From: CAVXHQ01 sp963789535
GTDB taxonomy: Bacteria > Pseudomonadota > Alphaproteobacteria > Rhodobacterales > Rhodobacteraceae
Direction of reading: 5' to 3'
NCBI GenBank assembly: GCA_963789535.1
Contig: CAWBKU010000005.1
Location: 558,001 to 622,000, forward strand
Length of the DNA: 64,000 nucleotides
Below are positions 8,412 through 17,286 of this stretch, piece after piece. Below the pieces are notes generated by a model. That model ran no database searches, had not been told where the DNA came from, and worked only from the letters and a program-made list of their open reading frames with translations. Each line of letters begins with the position of its first letter. Within the stretch, counting starts at the first letter, position 1. The translations under genes were made by a program, and so were the position numbers.

Positions 8412-9990
8412 TTACGCGGCTCGTCGCGCGACCATCCACTCATCCAACGCCGCGACCTCTTCGGGCGTCAGCCGCAGGCCAAGCTTGTTGCGGCGCCAGA
8501 CCACGTCCTCGGCCCGTCGGGCGAATTCGCGCCCCATCAGCCAGACCACCTCGCGTTCGGTCAGGGTGGCGCCGAATGCGGCGCCGAGGTCCGCCTCTGC
8601 CTTTGCATCGCCCAGCACCGCCGCCGCCTCGGTGCCATAGGCGCGCACCAGACGTTTGGCCCAAAAATGGGTCAGGAACGGATACTCCCGCTTCAGCGCC
8701 GCGATCAGGGCGGGCACCCCGTCGACGGGAAAATCGCCGCCGGGCAGGGGGACGCCCGCCGTCCAGTGCCCTTTCATGCCGTCGAAGAACGGCCCGATCC
8801 TGTCCATCGCGCCCTCGGCCAGACGCCGGTAGGTGGTGATCTTGCCGCCGAACACGTTCAGGATCGGCGCGCCTGCGTCGGCGTCCACCTTGAGGACATA
8901 GTCCCGCGTCGCCGCCGTCGCCGACTTTGGCGCCGTCGTCATAGAGCGGGCGGACACCGGAATAGGTCCAGACCACGTCGTCTGCCGTGATGTCCTGACG
9001 GAAGTATTCGTTGGCGAAGGCGACGAGGTAATCGCGCTCTTCGGGCGTGCAGACGGGCCGGTTGCCGGGATCGTCGTGCTCGGCGTCGGTGGTGCCGATC
9101 AGGGTAAAGTCGGTCTCGTAGGGGATGGCGAAGATGATCCGCCCGTCGGTGCCCTGAAAGAAATAGCATTTGTCGTGATCGTAGAGGCGTTTGGTGACGA
9201 TATGGCTGCCGCGCACGAGGCGGACGCCCTCGGTCGAGTTGATCCGCACCTTGCGCTGGATCACGTCGCCGACCCAGGGCCCCGCCGCGTTCACCAGCAT
9301 CCGGGCGCCGACGATCCGCTGCACGCCGGTATCGCGGTCCTCGAGGGTGATCTGCCACAGGCCGTCCAGACGCGCCGCCGACTGCACCTTGGTCTTGACG
9401 AGGATCTCGGCGCCGCGCTCGGCCGCGTCGCGGGCGTTCAGCACGACGAGACGGCTGTCCTCGATCCAGCAGTCGGAATATTCATAGGCCTTCTCGAACC
9501 GCTCCTCGATCGGCGCGCCCTCGGGTGTGCCGCGCAAGTTCAGGGTCGTGGTCTTGGGCAGGATCTTGCGGCCGCCCAGATGGTCATAGAGAAACAGGCC
9601 CAGCCGGATGAGCCAGGCGGGGCGGCGGCCCTTCATCCAGGGCATGAAGATGTTGAGGATCTTCGACGTGGGCGTGTCGCCCTCGAACCGCATGTCCTTG
9701 TGATAGGGCAGGACGAACCGCATCGGCCACGAGATATGCGGCATCGCGCGCAGCAGCGTCTCCCGCTCGGCGAGCGCATGGCGCACCAGATTGATCTCGA
9801 AGTATTCCAGATACCGCAGGCCGCCATGAAAGAGCTTGGTCGAGGCGCTGGAGGTGGCCGACGCGAGGTCGTTCATCTCGGCCAGCCGCACCGACATGCC
9901 GCGGCCCGCCGCATCGCGGGCGATGCCGGTGCCGTTGATGCCGCCGCCGATGATGAACAGGTCGGTTGTCTCGGGGACGGGGTCGGTCAT
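8412..9990 (-). CDS. glpD: Aerobic glycerol-3-phosphate dehydrogenase GlpD, frameshifted
   Basis: The FAD-dependent enzyme oxidises glycerol-3-phosphate to dihydroxyacetone phosphate and feeds the quinone pool. Part one (from 9990, MTDPVPETTDLFIIGGGING) carries the FAD-binding GGGINGTGIARDAAGRG and the STKLFHGGLRYLEYFE motif. The frame is lost after DDGAK; the correct continuation SATAATRDYVLKVD lies in another minus frame and runs to 8412. One extra base, most simply in the A-triplet at 8926-8928 (TTT on the plus strand), explains it. Corrected length is about 525 aa, normal for GlpD. The frame extends 12 codons further upstream. Sequence error is more likely than decay because glpK is intact. 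Confidence 0.88.
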
Positions 9991-10177
9991 CGGGCGCGCG
10001 CCTTCGGCTGAGGTGCCGCCTGTCAAGCATAGCCTGCCACAGGGCGCAATGGATCAGGATCGCCGCAACGGTTCGGGCAGGCTTCGATTTCGCGCAAGAC
10101 TCGGCGCCGACGAAGGCATAGGCTCACGCCATCCAGCGGCGACCGACCCGATCAGGGGACGGGTCGGGCAGCGTCTG

Positions 10178-10615
10178 GTGCCACCGGAAAGATCCGCCAT
10201 CACCGACCTCATCCAGCTCATCTACTCGTCCCAGCCGTTCGGATACGACGGCGCCATGCTCAGCGGCATTCTGCTCGACGCGCGGCGCTGCAACGCGCGC
10301 GACGGGATCACCGGGGCGCTGGTCTGCCGCCACGACATCTACCTGCAACTCCTCGAGGGGCCGCAGGCAGCGGTCGAGGCGGCGTTCGCGCGGATCGGGC
10401 GCGACGACCGCCACCTCGGTATCCGGCGGCATTCGTCGGGGCCGGTGGCGCAGCGCACCTTTGGCGACTGGGCGATGCTGCACGATCCCGCGACGACCTG
10501 GATCTGGACGCCCGAAGAGATCGACGCCGGCGTCCTCGACCGGGCGACCCCGGCGGAAATCGGGGCGGTATTCGAGAGGCTCGCCCAGAAGGTGGCGGTG
10601 GCATCGCCGGGGTGA
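10178..10615 (+). CDS. Stand-alone BLUF-domain blue-light sensor
   Basis: The product is a single BLUF flavin photoreceptor domain with a short C-terminal tail. Counting from the ATC at 10199, the flavin-site residues fall at Tyr9, Asn32, Gln50 and Trp91, matching AppA Tyr21, Asn45, Gln63 and Trp104 in order and nearly in spacing. There is no output domain, so signalling by protein contact is inferred. The start is unclear: GTG at 10178 (145 aa) is used here, but the best ribosome site, GGAAAG at 10186-10191, points to ATC at 10199 (138 aa). An ATG at 10049 is also in frame. The gene is divergent from glpD. Confidence 0.85.
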   Translation: MPPERSAITDLIQLIYSSQPFGYDGAMLSGILLDARRCNARDGITGALVCRHDIYLQLLEGPQAAVEAAFARIGRDDRHLGIRRHSSGPVAQRTFGDWAMLHDPATTWIWTPEEIDAGVLDRATPAEIGAVFERLAQKVAVASPG

Positions 10616-10636
10616 TGCGCGCGTCACGGAGTGGTT

Positions 10637-10699
10637 GTGGGATGGGGCTTCACCCCATCTGGAACGACCGCCGAACCATGGGGTGAAGCCCCATCCTAC
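10637..10699. repeat. REP-like hairpin pair (GTAG outward)
   Basis: Two hairpins lie between the BLUF gene and the alcohol dehydrogenase gene. The first has arms GATGGGG (10641-10647) and CCCCATC (10653-10659), preceded by GTGG. The second has ATGGGG/CCCCAT (10678-10694) followed by CTAC. The CTA at 10696-10698 is the TAG stop codon of the minus-strand dehydrogenase. Confidence 0.8.
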
Positions 10700-11841
10700 A
10701 GGATCGCCTCGAAGAGGGCGCGGGTGTTCTCGACGGTCATCGCCACCGGATTGCCCCCCACCGAGGGGTCGGCCAGCGCCGAGGCGGTGAGGCGGTCCAG
10801 ATCGGGGTTGGTGACGCCGAGGGCGGTGAGGCTGCGCGGAATGCCGAGGCTGTCGTTGAGTTCCTGCACATAGGCGCAGAACCCCTCGAACCCTCCTGCG
10901 ATCCCGAGATAGGCCGCAACGGCACCGAACCGCCCGGCGATGGCGGGGGCGTTGAACCGCAGCACGGCGGGAATGCAGACGGCGTTCGTCGTGCCGTGGT
11001 GGGTGTGGTGCACGGCGCCGATGGGATGCGACAGGGCGTGGATCGCGCCGAGGCCCTTCTGGAACGCGGTGGCGCCCATTGCGGCCGCGCTCATCATCTG
11101 GGCGCGGGCCTCGATGTCGGTGCCGTCGGCGAAGGCGCGGGGGAGGTAGTCCTTGACGAGGCGCATCCCCTCGAGCGCGATCCCGGCGCTCATCGGGTGA
11201 TAGTGCGGCGAGGAATAGGCCTCGACGCAGTGCGCGAACGCATCGAGGCCGGTGCCGGCGGTGAGGAAGCGGGGCATGCCGACGGTCAGTTCGGCGTCGC
11301 AGATCACCACCTTCGGCAGCATCAGCGGGTGAAAGATGATCTTCTTCTCGTGCAGGTCGGTATTCGTGATGAGGGCCGCGCGGCCAACCTCGGATCCGGT
11401 GCCCGCCGTCGTCGGGACCGCGACGATCGGATGGATGCCCGCCGGATCGGCGCGCGTCCACCAGTCGCCCACGTCCTCGAAATCCCACAAGGGGCGCGTC
11501 TGGCCCGCCATGAAGGCCAGCACCTTGCCCAGATCGAGGCCCGACCCGCCGCCGAAGGCCACCACCCCGTCGAAGCCGCCCGCGCGATAGGCATCGAGGC
11601 CTGCGGCGACGTTGGTGTCCGAGGGGTTGGGATCGACGTCGGCGAAGATTTCGGGCGAGAGGCCGCCCGCCCGCATCAGATCCATCGTGCGGGCGGTGAT
11701 CTCCATCCCCGCCAGCCCCCGGTCGGTGACGAGGAGCGGACGGGCGATGCCCGCGACCTTGCAGGCGTCGGCGATCTCCACGATGCGGCCCGCGCCGAAG
11801 CGGATGGCGGTGGGGTAGGACCAGTTGGCGTTCAGGGTCAT
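10696..11841 (-). CDS. Iron-containing alcohol dehydrogenase (group III)
   Basis: This 381-aa NAD(P)-dependent dehydrogenase has the family's GGGSGLDLGK nucleotide-binding loop, PTTAGTGSEV, and the metal-binding segment ending in AIHALSHPIGAVHHTHHGTTNA, with a further aspartate and histidine in the AGTGLDAFAHCVEAY region. Substrates in the family are short alcohols, diols and amino alcohols. It is the last gene of the minus-strand operon containing an N-formylglutamate-amidohydrolase-like enzyme, a TRAP transporter and a glutamine-synthetase-like ligase, so it probably oxidises the imported or glutamylated substrate (inference). Its stop codon lies in a REP-like repeat. Confidence 0.9.
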   Translation of the reverse strand: MTLNANWSYPTAIRFGAGRIVEIADACKVAGIARPLLVTDRGLAGMEITARTMDLMRAGGLSPEIFADVDPNPSDTNVAAGLDAYRAGGFDGVVAFGGGSGLDLGKVLAFMAGQTRPLWDFEDVGDWWTRADPAGIHPIVAVPTTAGTGSEVGRAALITNTDLHEKKIIFHPLMLPKVVICDAELTVGMPRFLTAGTGLDAFAHCVEAYSSPHYHPMSAGIALEGMRLVKDYLPRAFADGTDIEARAQMMSAAAMGATAFQKGLGAIHALSHPIGAVHHTHHGTTNAVCIPAVLRFNAPAIAGRFGAVAAYLGIAGGFEGFCAYVQELNDSLGIPRSLTALGVTNPDLDRLTASALADPSVGGNPVAMTVENTRALFEAIL

Positions 11842-11867
11842 GGGCGTGCTCTTGGCTCTGGGGGGAC

Positions 11868-11890
11868 GATGGGGTGGAACCCCATCCTAC
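11868..11890. repeat. REP-like hairpin with CTAC tag
   Basis: Arms GATGGGG (11868-11874) and CCCCATC (11880-11886) enclose TGGAA and are followed by CTAC. It sits in the gap between the glutamine-synthetase-like gene and the alcohol dehydrogenase gene of one operon. Confidence 0.82.
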
Positions 11891-11912
11891 GGGTGCAGGG
11901 ATCGGCAGGCCC

Positions 11913-13274
11913 TCAGGCCCGCTCGAACCCCCGGGCGATCTCATAGTCGGTGACGGCCTGCGCGAAGTCCTCGATCTCGACCTCTGCCGCGCGGGCGTAG
12001 TGGTCGACGACCTCCGTGCCCATTGCGGCGCGGAGCATGTCCGAGCCCAGCAAAGCGTCGCGGGCATCGCGCAGGGTGCGGGGGATATGCGCCTGCGATC
12101 CGGCATAGGCGTCGCCGGTGAACGCGGGTTCGAGGGGGAGTGCCTCTTCGATGCCCTTCATTCCCGCGGCCAGCATCGCCGCCTGCCCGAGGTAGGGGTT
12201 CATGTCGGCCCCCGGCACGCGGCATTCGATGCGGATGCCCTTGCTGCCCTCGCCGCACAGACGGAACGCGGCGGTGCGGTTGTCGATGGACCAGCACAGG
12301 CGCGTGGGGGCGAAGGTGCCCTTGGCGAAGCGTTTGTAGCTGTTGACGTAGGGGGCCATGAAATAGGTGATGTCGGGCGCGTATTTCAGCAGGCCGGCCA
12401 TATAGTGATCCATCAGCGCGGATTTGCCGAGCGGGGCCTCTGCATCGGAAAAGGCGTTCGCCCCGTCCTTCCATAGCGACTGGTGGACGTGGGACGCCGA
12501 CCCGGTGCGGTCCTTGTGCCATTTGGGCAGGAAGGTCGCGGCATGGCCGCCGAGGTGGGCGACCTCCTTGACTGCGTGCTTGGCGATGGTGTGGTGGTCC
12601 GCGCAGGCCAGCGCATCGGCGTAGCGGATGTTCAGCTCCTCCTGCCCGGCCTCGGCCTCGCCCTTGGTGCCCTCGACGGGGATGCCCATTGCATAGAGGT
12701 GATTGCGCAGCGGCCGCATCACATGCTCTTCGCGGCTGGTCTGGAGGATGTGGTAATCCTCGTTGTAGGTGCTGATCGGGGTCAGGTTGCGGAAACCGCC
12801 GCGCGCGATCTCGGGGTGGGTGCCCTGAAACAGGAAGAATTCGAGTTCCGTCGCCATCGTCGCCTTCAGGCCCATGTCGGCCAGCCGGGCGATCTGGCGC
12901 TTCAGCATCTCGCGCGGGGCGTGGGCGACGGGGGCGTGGGTGGCGTGGTCGAGGACGTCGCAGAGCACCATCACGGTGCCGGGCAGCCACGGCATCGGGC
13001 GCAGTGTCGTGAGATCCGGGACCAGCGTATGATCGCCATAGCCGCGCTGCCACGACGTCGACGCATAGCCGTCCGGCGTCGCCATCTCGAGGTCGGTGGC
13101 GAGCAGGTAGTTGCAGCAGTGCGTCTCTTCGTGCCCGTGTTCGAGGAAGGCCGCGACGTGGAACCGCTTGCCCATCAGGCGGCCCTGCATGTCGACCATG
13201 CAGACGAGCACGGTGTCGATCTCGCCGGATTTCGCGGATATCTTCAGGGTCTCGAGGGTCAGGTCGGCGGGCAT
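11913..13274 (-). CDS. Glutamine synthetase family protein (gamma-glutamyl ligase-like)
   Basis: The 453-aa protein has the GS fold: a beta-grasp N-terminus (VDMQGRLMGKRF), MATELEFFLF with metal-binding glutamates, EAEAGQEELNIRY, the ATP-site segment FLPKWHKDRTGSASHVHQSLW and NRTAAFRLCGEGSKGIRIECRVPGADMNPYL. It is GlnA-related but of the type that glutamylates amines (PuuA-like), not the canonical ammonia-assimilating enzyme; this is inferred from divergence and context. The start at 13274 follows GAGGAA at good spacing. It lies between dctP and the iron alcohol dehydrogenase, with REP-like hairpins on both sides. Confidence 0.85.
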   Translation of the reverse strand: MPADLTLETLKISAKSGEIDTVLVCMVDMQGRLMGKRFHVAAFLEHGHEETHCCNYLLATDLEMATPDGYASTSWQRGYGDHTLVPDLTTLRPMPWLPGTVMVLCDVLDHATHAPVAHAPREMLKRQIARLADMGLKATMATELEFFLFQGTHPEIARGGFRNLTPISTYNEDYHILQTSREEHVMRPLRNHLYAMGIPVEGTKGEAEAGQEELNIRYADALACADHHTIAKHAVKEVAHLGGHAATFLPKWHKDRTGSASHVHQSLWKDGANAFSDAEAPLGKSALMDHYMAGLLKYAPDITYFMAPYVNSYKRFAKGTFAPTRLCWSIDNRTAAFRLCGEGSKGIRIECRVPGADMNPYLGQAAMLAAGMKGIEEALPLEPAFTGDAYAGSQAHIPRTLRDARDALLGSDMLRAAMGTEVVDHYARAAEVEIEDFAQAVTDYEIARGFERA

Positions 13275-13301
13275 GAGCAGTTCCTCGGGGCGGGTGCGGA
13301 C

Positions 13302-13324
13302 GATGGGGTGAAACCCCATCCTAC
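13302..13324. repeat. REP-like hairpin with CTAC tag
   Basis: Arms GATGGGG and CCCCATC enclose TGAAA and are followed by CTAC at 13321-13324. It lies in the leader of the glutamine-synthetase-like gene, between it and dctP. Confidence 0.82.
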
Positions 13325-13363
13325 GGAATTCGGGCGGGGACATTGCCCCCGCCCGGCGGTCGG

Positions 13364-14395
13364 TCAGGTATAGCGATAGGGCCGTCCGGCCTTGAGCATG
13401 TCGGCGTTATAGCGCTTGAGGATCTCGACGACGCGCGCCTTGACCGGGCTTTCGGCGGCGATCTCGTCCCAGAATACCTGGGCCGCATCCTCGACGGTCT
13501 GCCATTCGGCGTCGGGGATGGTGGTCAGTTCCATCTTGGTGCCGTTGACGCGCAGGTCGGCCTCGCCGCCCCAGTACCACCACTGGCGGTAGTAGTGCGA
13601 CTGGTCCATGCAGACCCGCAGCAGGGTTTGCAGGTTCTCGGGCAGTTCGTTCCAGCGGTCCATGTTGGCAAAGAACGACCCCGCCCAGGCGCCCGAGATG
13701 TTGTTGGTGAGGAAGTAGTTGGTCACGTCCGCCCAGCCGACGGTGTAATCCTCGGTGATGCCGGACCAGGCGATCCCGTCGAGTTCGCCGGTCTGCACCG
13801 CGACCTCGATATCCTCCCACGGCAGGTTCACCGGCACGACGCCGAACTGCGACATGAAGCGGCCGGCGGTCGGGAAGGTGAACACACGCAGGCCGTTCAG
13901 GTCGGCGAGGGAGCGGACCGGCTCCTTGGTAGCGAAGTGGCAGGGATCCCAGGCGCCGGCGCTGATGTGCTTGACGCCCAGCGCGCTGTACTCTTCGTCC
14001 CAGATCTCGTTCAGGCCGTATTGGTTGAACAGCACCGGCACGTCGAGCGAGTAGCGCGAGGCGAAGGGGAAGTAGCCGCCGAAGACGGTGACGTCCGTGG
14101 GCGACGCCATGGAATCGTCGTCCGACTGCACCGCGTCGATGGTGCCGCGCTGCATCGCCTGGAACAGCTCGCCCGTGGGGACGAGCTGGTCGGCGGTGTA
14201 GAGCTCGATCTGCATCTGGTCGCCCGCGATCTTGTTGAAGGCGTCGATGCTCGGCTTGATGACATGCTCGGCGAGCGCCGGACCGGCATAGGTTTGCAGG
14301 CGCCAGGTGATGGTGCTCTGCGCGAGGGCGGGTGTCGCCAGCACGGCGGCGGGGGCCACGGCGGCGCCTGCGATGAACTTTCTTCTGGTGGTCAT
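13364..14395 (-). CDS. TRAP transporter solute-binding protein (DctP/TakP family)
   Basis: The 343-aa periplasmic receptor begins with a signal containing RRKFIAGAAV, which looks like a twin-arginine signal, cleaved after ALAQ near residue 26. The body shows the DctP-family pattern ITWRLQTYAGP, AMQRGTIDAVQ, and VQTGELDGIAWSG, close to the TakP/alpha-keto-acid type. It is followed by the ligase gene and preceded by dctM across 63 bp that contain a 6-bp GCGGCC hairpin at 14424-14439. The ligand cannot be read from sequence. Confidence 0.9.
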   Translation of the reverse strand: MTTRRKFIAGAAVAPAAVLATPALAQSTITWRLQTYAGPALAEHVIKPSIDAFNKIAGDQMQIELYTADQLVPTGELFQAMQRGTIDAVQSDDDSMASPTDVTVFGGYFPFASRYSLDVPVLFNQYGLNEIWDEEYSALGVKHISAGAWDPCHFATKEPVRSLADLNGLRVFTFPTAGRFMSQFGVVPVNLPWEDIEVAVQTGELDGIAWSGITEDYTVGWADVTNYFLTNNISGAWAGSFFANMDRWNELPENLQTLLRVCMDQSHYYRQWWYWGGEADLRVNGTKMELTTIPDAEWQTVEDAAQVFWDEIAAESPVKARVVEILKRYNADMLKAGRPYRYT

Positions 14396-14458
14396 GGTCT
14401 TCTCCTTTGGTTGGGAAAATCCGGCGGCCTTGGGGCCGCTCTCATTGAATGGGGCTCG

Positions 14459-15787
14459 TTAACTCGGTGGATAGATCGTCTGCGGCAGCCACAGCGCGAT
14501 CTGCGGGAATGCCATGATGAGGATGAGTGCGAGGATCATGACCCCGACGAAGGGGATGATCGAGACGTAGATGTCGCGCAGCCCGATCTCGGGCGGCGCC
14601 ATGGCGCGCATCAGGAACAGGTTATAGCCGAAGGGCGGCGTCATATAGGCGATCTGCGTCGTGATCGTGTAGAGGATACCATACCAGATCATGTCGAAGC
14701 CGAGCTGGTCGACCAGCGGCACATAGAGCGGCGCGACGATCACCAGCATCGCGGTATCGTCGAGGAACGTGCCCATCAGCAGGAACGACAGTTGCATCAG
14801 GATCAGGATGGTCCAGGGGCTCAGGTGCAACTGGTCGGTAAAGACGCCCTCGATCGCCTTGACCGCGCCCAGCCCGTCGAACACCGCGCCGAAGGCGAGG
14901 GCGGCGAGGATGATCCACATGAACATGCAGGAGATGCCCAGCGTATTGCGCAGGGTGTTGTTCCAGACGGTCCACGTCATCCGCCCGCGCAGCACGGCGA
15001 CCGACAGGGCGGCGAGGGCGCCGACGGCCGAGCTTTGAGTCAGATCGGTCCAGCCGTTGATGAACGGCACCATCATCACGAAAAAGATCAACAGCGGCCA
15101 GATGCCCGCGACCAGCAACATGAGCTTTTCGCGGCGCGGCATCGCGCGTTCCTCGGCGCTCAGGACCGGGCCGAGGGCGGGGTTCAGGCGGCAGCGGATG
15201 ACGATATAGGCCACGAACATCGCGGCCATCATCAGGCCGGGGACGACGCCCGCGAGCCAGAGTTGCGACACCGGCTGGCGCGCGATCAGCGAATAGAGGA
15301 CGAGGACCACCGAGGGTGGGACGAGGATGCCGAGCGATGAGCCCGCCTGGATAACGCCCGTCACCATCCGCTTGTCATAGCCGCGCCGCAGCAGTTCGGG
15401 CAGCGCGATGGTGGCGCCGATGGCCATGCCCGCGACCGACAGGCCGTTCATCGCCGAGATCAGAACCATCAGGCCGATCGTGCCCACGGCAAGGCCGCCC
15501 GACAGGCCGCCCATCCAGACGTGGAACATCCGGTAGAGGTCATCGGCAATCCGGCTCTCGCTCAGCACATAGCCCATGAAGATGAACATCGGCAGCGTCA
15601 GCAGCGGATACCATCCCATCAGCTTGATCGAGGCGCCGAACGCGATATCGAAGCCGCCCCGGTCGCCCCAGAGGAACAGCGAGAAGATCACCGCGACGAA
15701 GCCGATGGCGCCGAACACGCGCTGCCCGGTCAGGAGCATGAGCATCATGCTCGAGAACATGAGGACGGCGATGAGGTCGTAGGACAT
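14459..15787 (-). CDS. TRAP transporter large permease (DctM)
   Basis: This 442-aa membrane protein has about 12 transmembrane segments and DctM signatures such as GFDIAFGASIKLMGWYPLLTLPMFIFMG, PPSVVLVLYS and FLLMGTFLDDTAM. It is the Na+-coupled transport subunit. The start at 15787 (MSYDLIAVLMF) overlaps the dctQ stop by one base (TGATG). An open frame continues upstream only as a shadow of dctQ. Confidence 0.93.
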   Translation of the reverse strand: MSYDLIAVLMFSSMMLMLLTGQRVFGAIGFVAVIFSLFLWGDRGGFDIAFGASIKLMGWYPLLTLPMFIFMGYVLSESRIADDLYRMFHVWMGGLSGGLAVGTIGLMVLISAMNGLSVAGMAIGATIALPELLRRGYDKRMVTGVIQAGSSLGILVPPSVVLVLYSLIARQPVSQLWLAGVVPGLMMAAMFVAYIVIRCRLNPALGPVLSAEERAMPRREKLMLLVAGIWPLLIFFVMMVPFINGWTDLTQSSAVGALAALSVAVLRGRMTWTVWNNTLRNTLGISCMFMWIILAALAFGAVFDGLGAVKAIEGVFTDQLHLSPWTILILMQLSFLLMGTFLDDTAMLVIVAPLYVPLVDQLGFDMIWYGILYTITTQIAYMTPPFGYNLFLMRAMAPPEIGLRDIYVSIIPFVGVMILALILIMAFPQIALWLPQTIYPPS

Positions 15788-16374
15788 CAGGCGCCCTTCA
15801 TATCGGCGGGCGGCTCGGTCCAGCGGCCCCGGAGGCGCAGGATGTCCTTCATGAATTCGGACAGGCATTGCAGGAACATCAGGAAGAACCCGACCAGCAT
15901 CACCGTCTTGACCGGCCAGAGGTAGGGGCGCCATGCGGACCGCGAGACCTCGAGGCGGCCGATCTCGTATTCGCCGGTGACGAGGCCCCAGAAGAACGCC
16001 AGCGGTTTCACGTCATAGGGCGCGCCGAGCGAATAGGCGGTGGACGCGATGGCGCCGTAGAGCAGGACGCCGAGGTAGAACAGCAGGAAGAGGACGGTGA
16101 AGGCGTCGAACCACGCCTTGCGGCGCAGCGACCACTCGCCATAGAGCAGGTCCATCCGCACGTTCGCGCCAAGCTGGATCGAGTAGGGCCCGCCGAGGAC
16201 GTAATAGGCGACCATGGCGAACTGCGCCATCTCGAGGGTCCAGAGCGAGGGGGTGCTGGTCTGTTTCGAGATCACCGACCAGGCCATGATCCCCATGATG
16301 ACGAAGATGCCATACATCGCCACCCGACCGAGGCGGTAGTTGACGGCGTCGATGATGCGGATCGCGGTTTTCAA
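15787..16374 (-). CDS. TRAP transporter small permease (DctQ)
   Basis: The 195-aa protein has four transmembrane helices with the DctQ pattern (YGIFVIMGIMAWSVISKQ near residues 20-37, then TLEMAQFAMVAYYVLGG). It pairs with DctM. It overlaps the upstream amidohydrolase gene by 4 bases (ATGA) and dctM by 1 base, so transport and enzyme genes are tightly coupled. Confidence 0.92.
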   Translation of the reverse strand: MKTAIRIIDAVNYRLGRVAMYGIFVIMGIMAWSVISKQTSTPSLWTLEMAQFAMVAYYVLGGPYSIQLGANVRMDLLYGEWSLRRKAWFDAFTVLFLLFYLGVLLYGAIASTAYSLGAPYDVKPLAFFWGLVTGEYEIGRLEVSRSAWRPYLWPVKTVMLVGFFLMFLQCLSEFMKDILRLRGRWTEPPADMKGA

Positions 16375-17168
16375 ACGTCGTGCCCCCGCGTCGAGCCTGC
16401 GCCGGGCGGGGCCGCGACCGCAAGCCCCGCGCGCAGCATCCCGGCCAGTGCCGTGGCGATACGGGCGGTGGATGCTGCATCGGTCAGCAGATCGTTGCGG
16501 ACCTCGATCATCACCGAGGGCAGGTCGTTCGCGGTGCCGTGACGGGCGAGCGTGTGGGTGACACCATCGGACGCGGCATAGGGCGCGTTCAGGTCGCAGC
16601 GCAGACCGGTGTGCGCGGGCGCTGCGGCGCGCATCGCCAGCGCGAGGGCAGGGTCGGCGTCGTGCAGCAGACCGATCTGCGTCGCGCGCGGGGTGCCGTG
16701 CCAGACCGGGGTGAAGCTGTGGACGGTGACGAGGGCGGGCCGGTCCTGCGCCGCCAGCGTGTCGGTGACGGCGGCGCTGAACGGCGCGTATATCGCATGC
16801 GCGCGGGCCCAGCGGTCGGCCTCGGTCAGGTGGCGGTTGCCGGGGATCTCGACCGTCTCGGACACGGCGGGCATCGCGCCGGGCGCCTCGGGCGGGCGGT
16901 TGCAGTCGTAGACGAGGCGCGACGTGGCACCGCAGACCAGCGGTGCGCCGAGGAGGTCGCTCAGCGCGCGGGCCAGACCCTCGGCACCGAGATCCCAGAC
17001 GGCATGGCTGAAACGATCCTGCGGCGAGAGGCCGAGGTCATGGAGCGCGGGCGGGATTTCGGCGCTGGCGTGTTCGCAGACCAGCACGACGTCGCCCGTG
17101 GCCGGGCCGCTGACCACCGCGCCGGGGCGGTAGCGGTCGTGCGCGGCGATGGGGTCGGGCGTCGGCAT
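16371..17168 (-). CDS. N-formylglutamate amidohydrolase family protein
   Basis: This 265-aa protein belongs to the N-formylglutamate amidohydrolase (FGase, HutG-related) family: VLVCEHASAEIPPAL near residue 28, SRLVYDCNRPPEAPGAMP, and VTVHSFTPVW, which provide the metal-binding histidines and acidic residues. There are no other histidine-utilisation genes near it, so formylglutamate may not be its substrate; another glutamate amide is plausible (inference). It is the first gene of the dctQMP-ligase-dehydrogenase operon and is divergent from the RpiR regulator across 118 bp. Confidence 0.87.
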   Translation of the reverse strand: MPTPDPIAAHDRYRPGAVVSGPATGDVVLVCEHASAEIPPALHDLGLSPQDRFSHAVWDLGAEGLARALSDLLGAPLVCGATSRLVYDCNRPPEAPGAMPAVSETVEIPGNRHLTEADRWARAHAIYAPFSAAVTDTLAAQDRPALVTVHSFTPVWHGTPRATQIGLLHDADPALALAMRAAAPAHTGLRCDLNAPYAASDGVTHTLARHGTANDLPSVMIEVRNDLLTDAASTARIATALAGMLRAGLAVAAPPGAGSTRGHDV

Positions 17169-17187
17169 GGCGTCCCTTCGGCAGGTT

Positions 17188-17203
17188 TGTAATTATGTCT
17201 ACA
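17188..17203. promoter_or_regulatory. Candidate operator in the divergent promoter region
   Basis: TGTA (17188-17191) and TACA (17200-17203) form an inverted repeat with an 8-base spacer in an A/T-rich island of a GC-rich intergenic region. It lies between the amidohydrolase gene and the RpiR regulator gene. Binding by that regulator is an inference. Confidence 0.35.
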
Positions 17204-17286
17204 GGCGCGCTGTCCGTGTCAACAATGTTTCCATGCGCCACGTCGCGACGCTGGACAACTCACCCGCGTGTGCCGATCATGCGGCC

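Noticed and set aside
13343..15340. A 665-codon plus-strand frame over the TRAP transporter genes
   Set aside because: It is rich in Gly, His, Asp and Arg without domain structure and is antisense to well-supported dctP and dctM.
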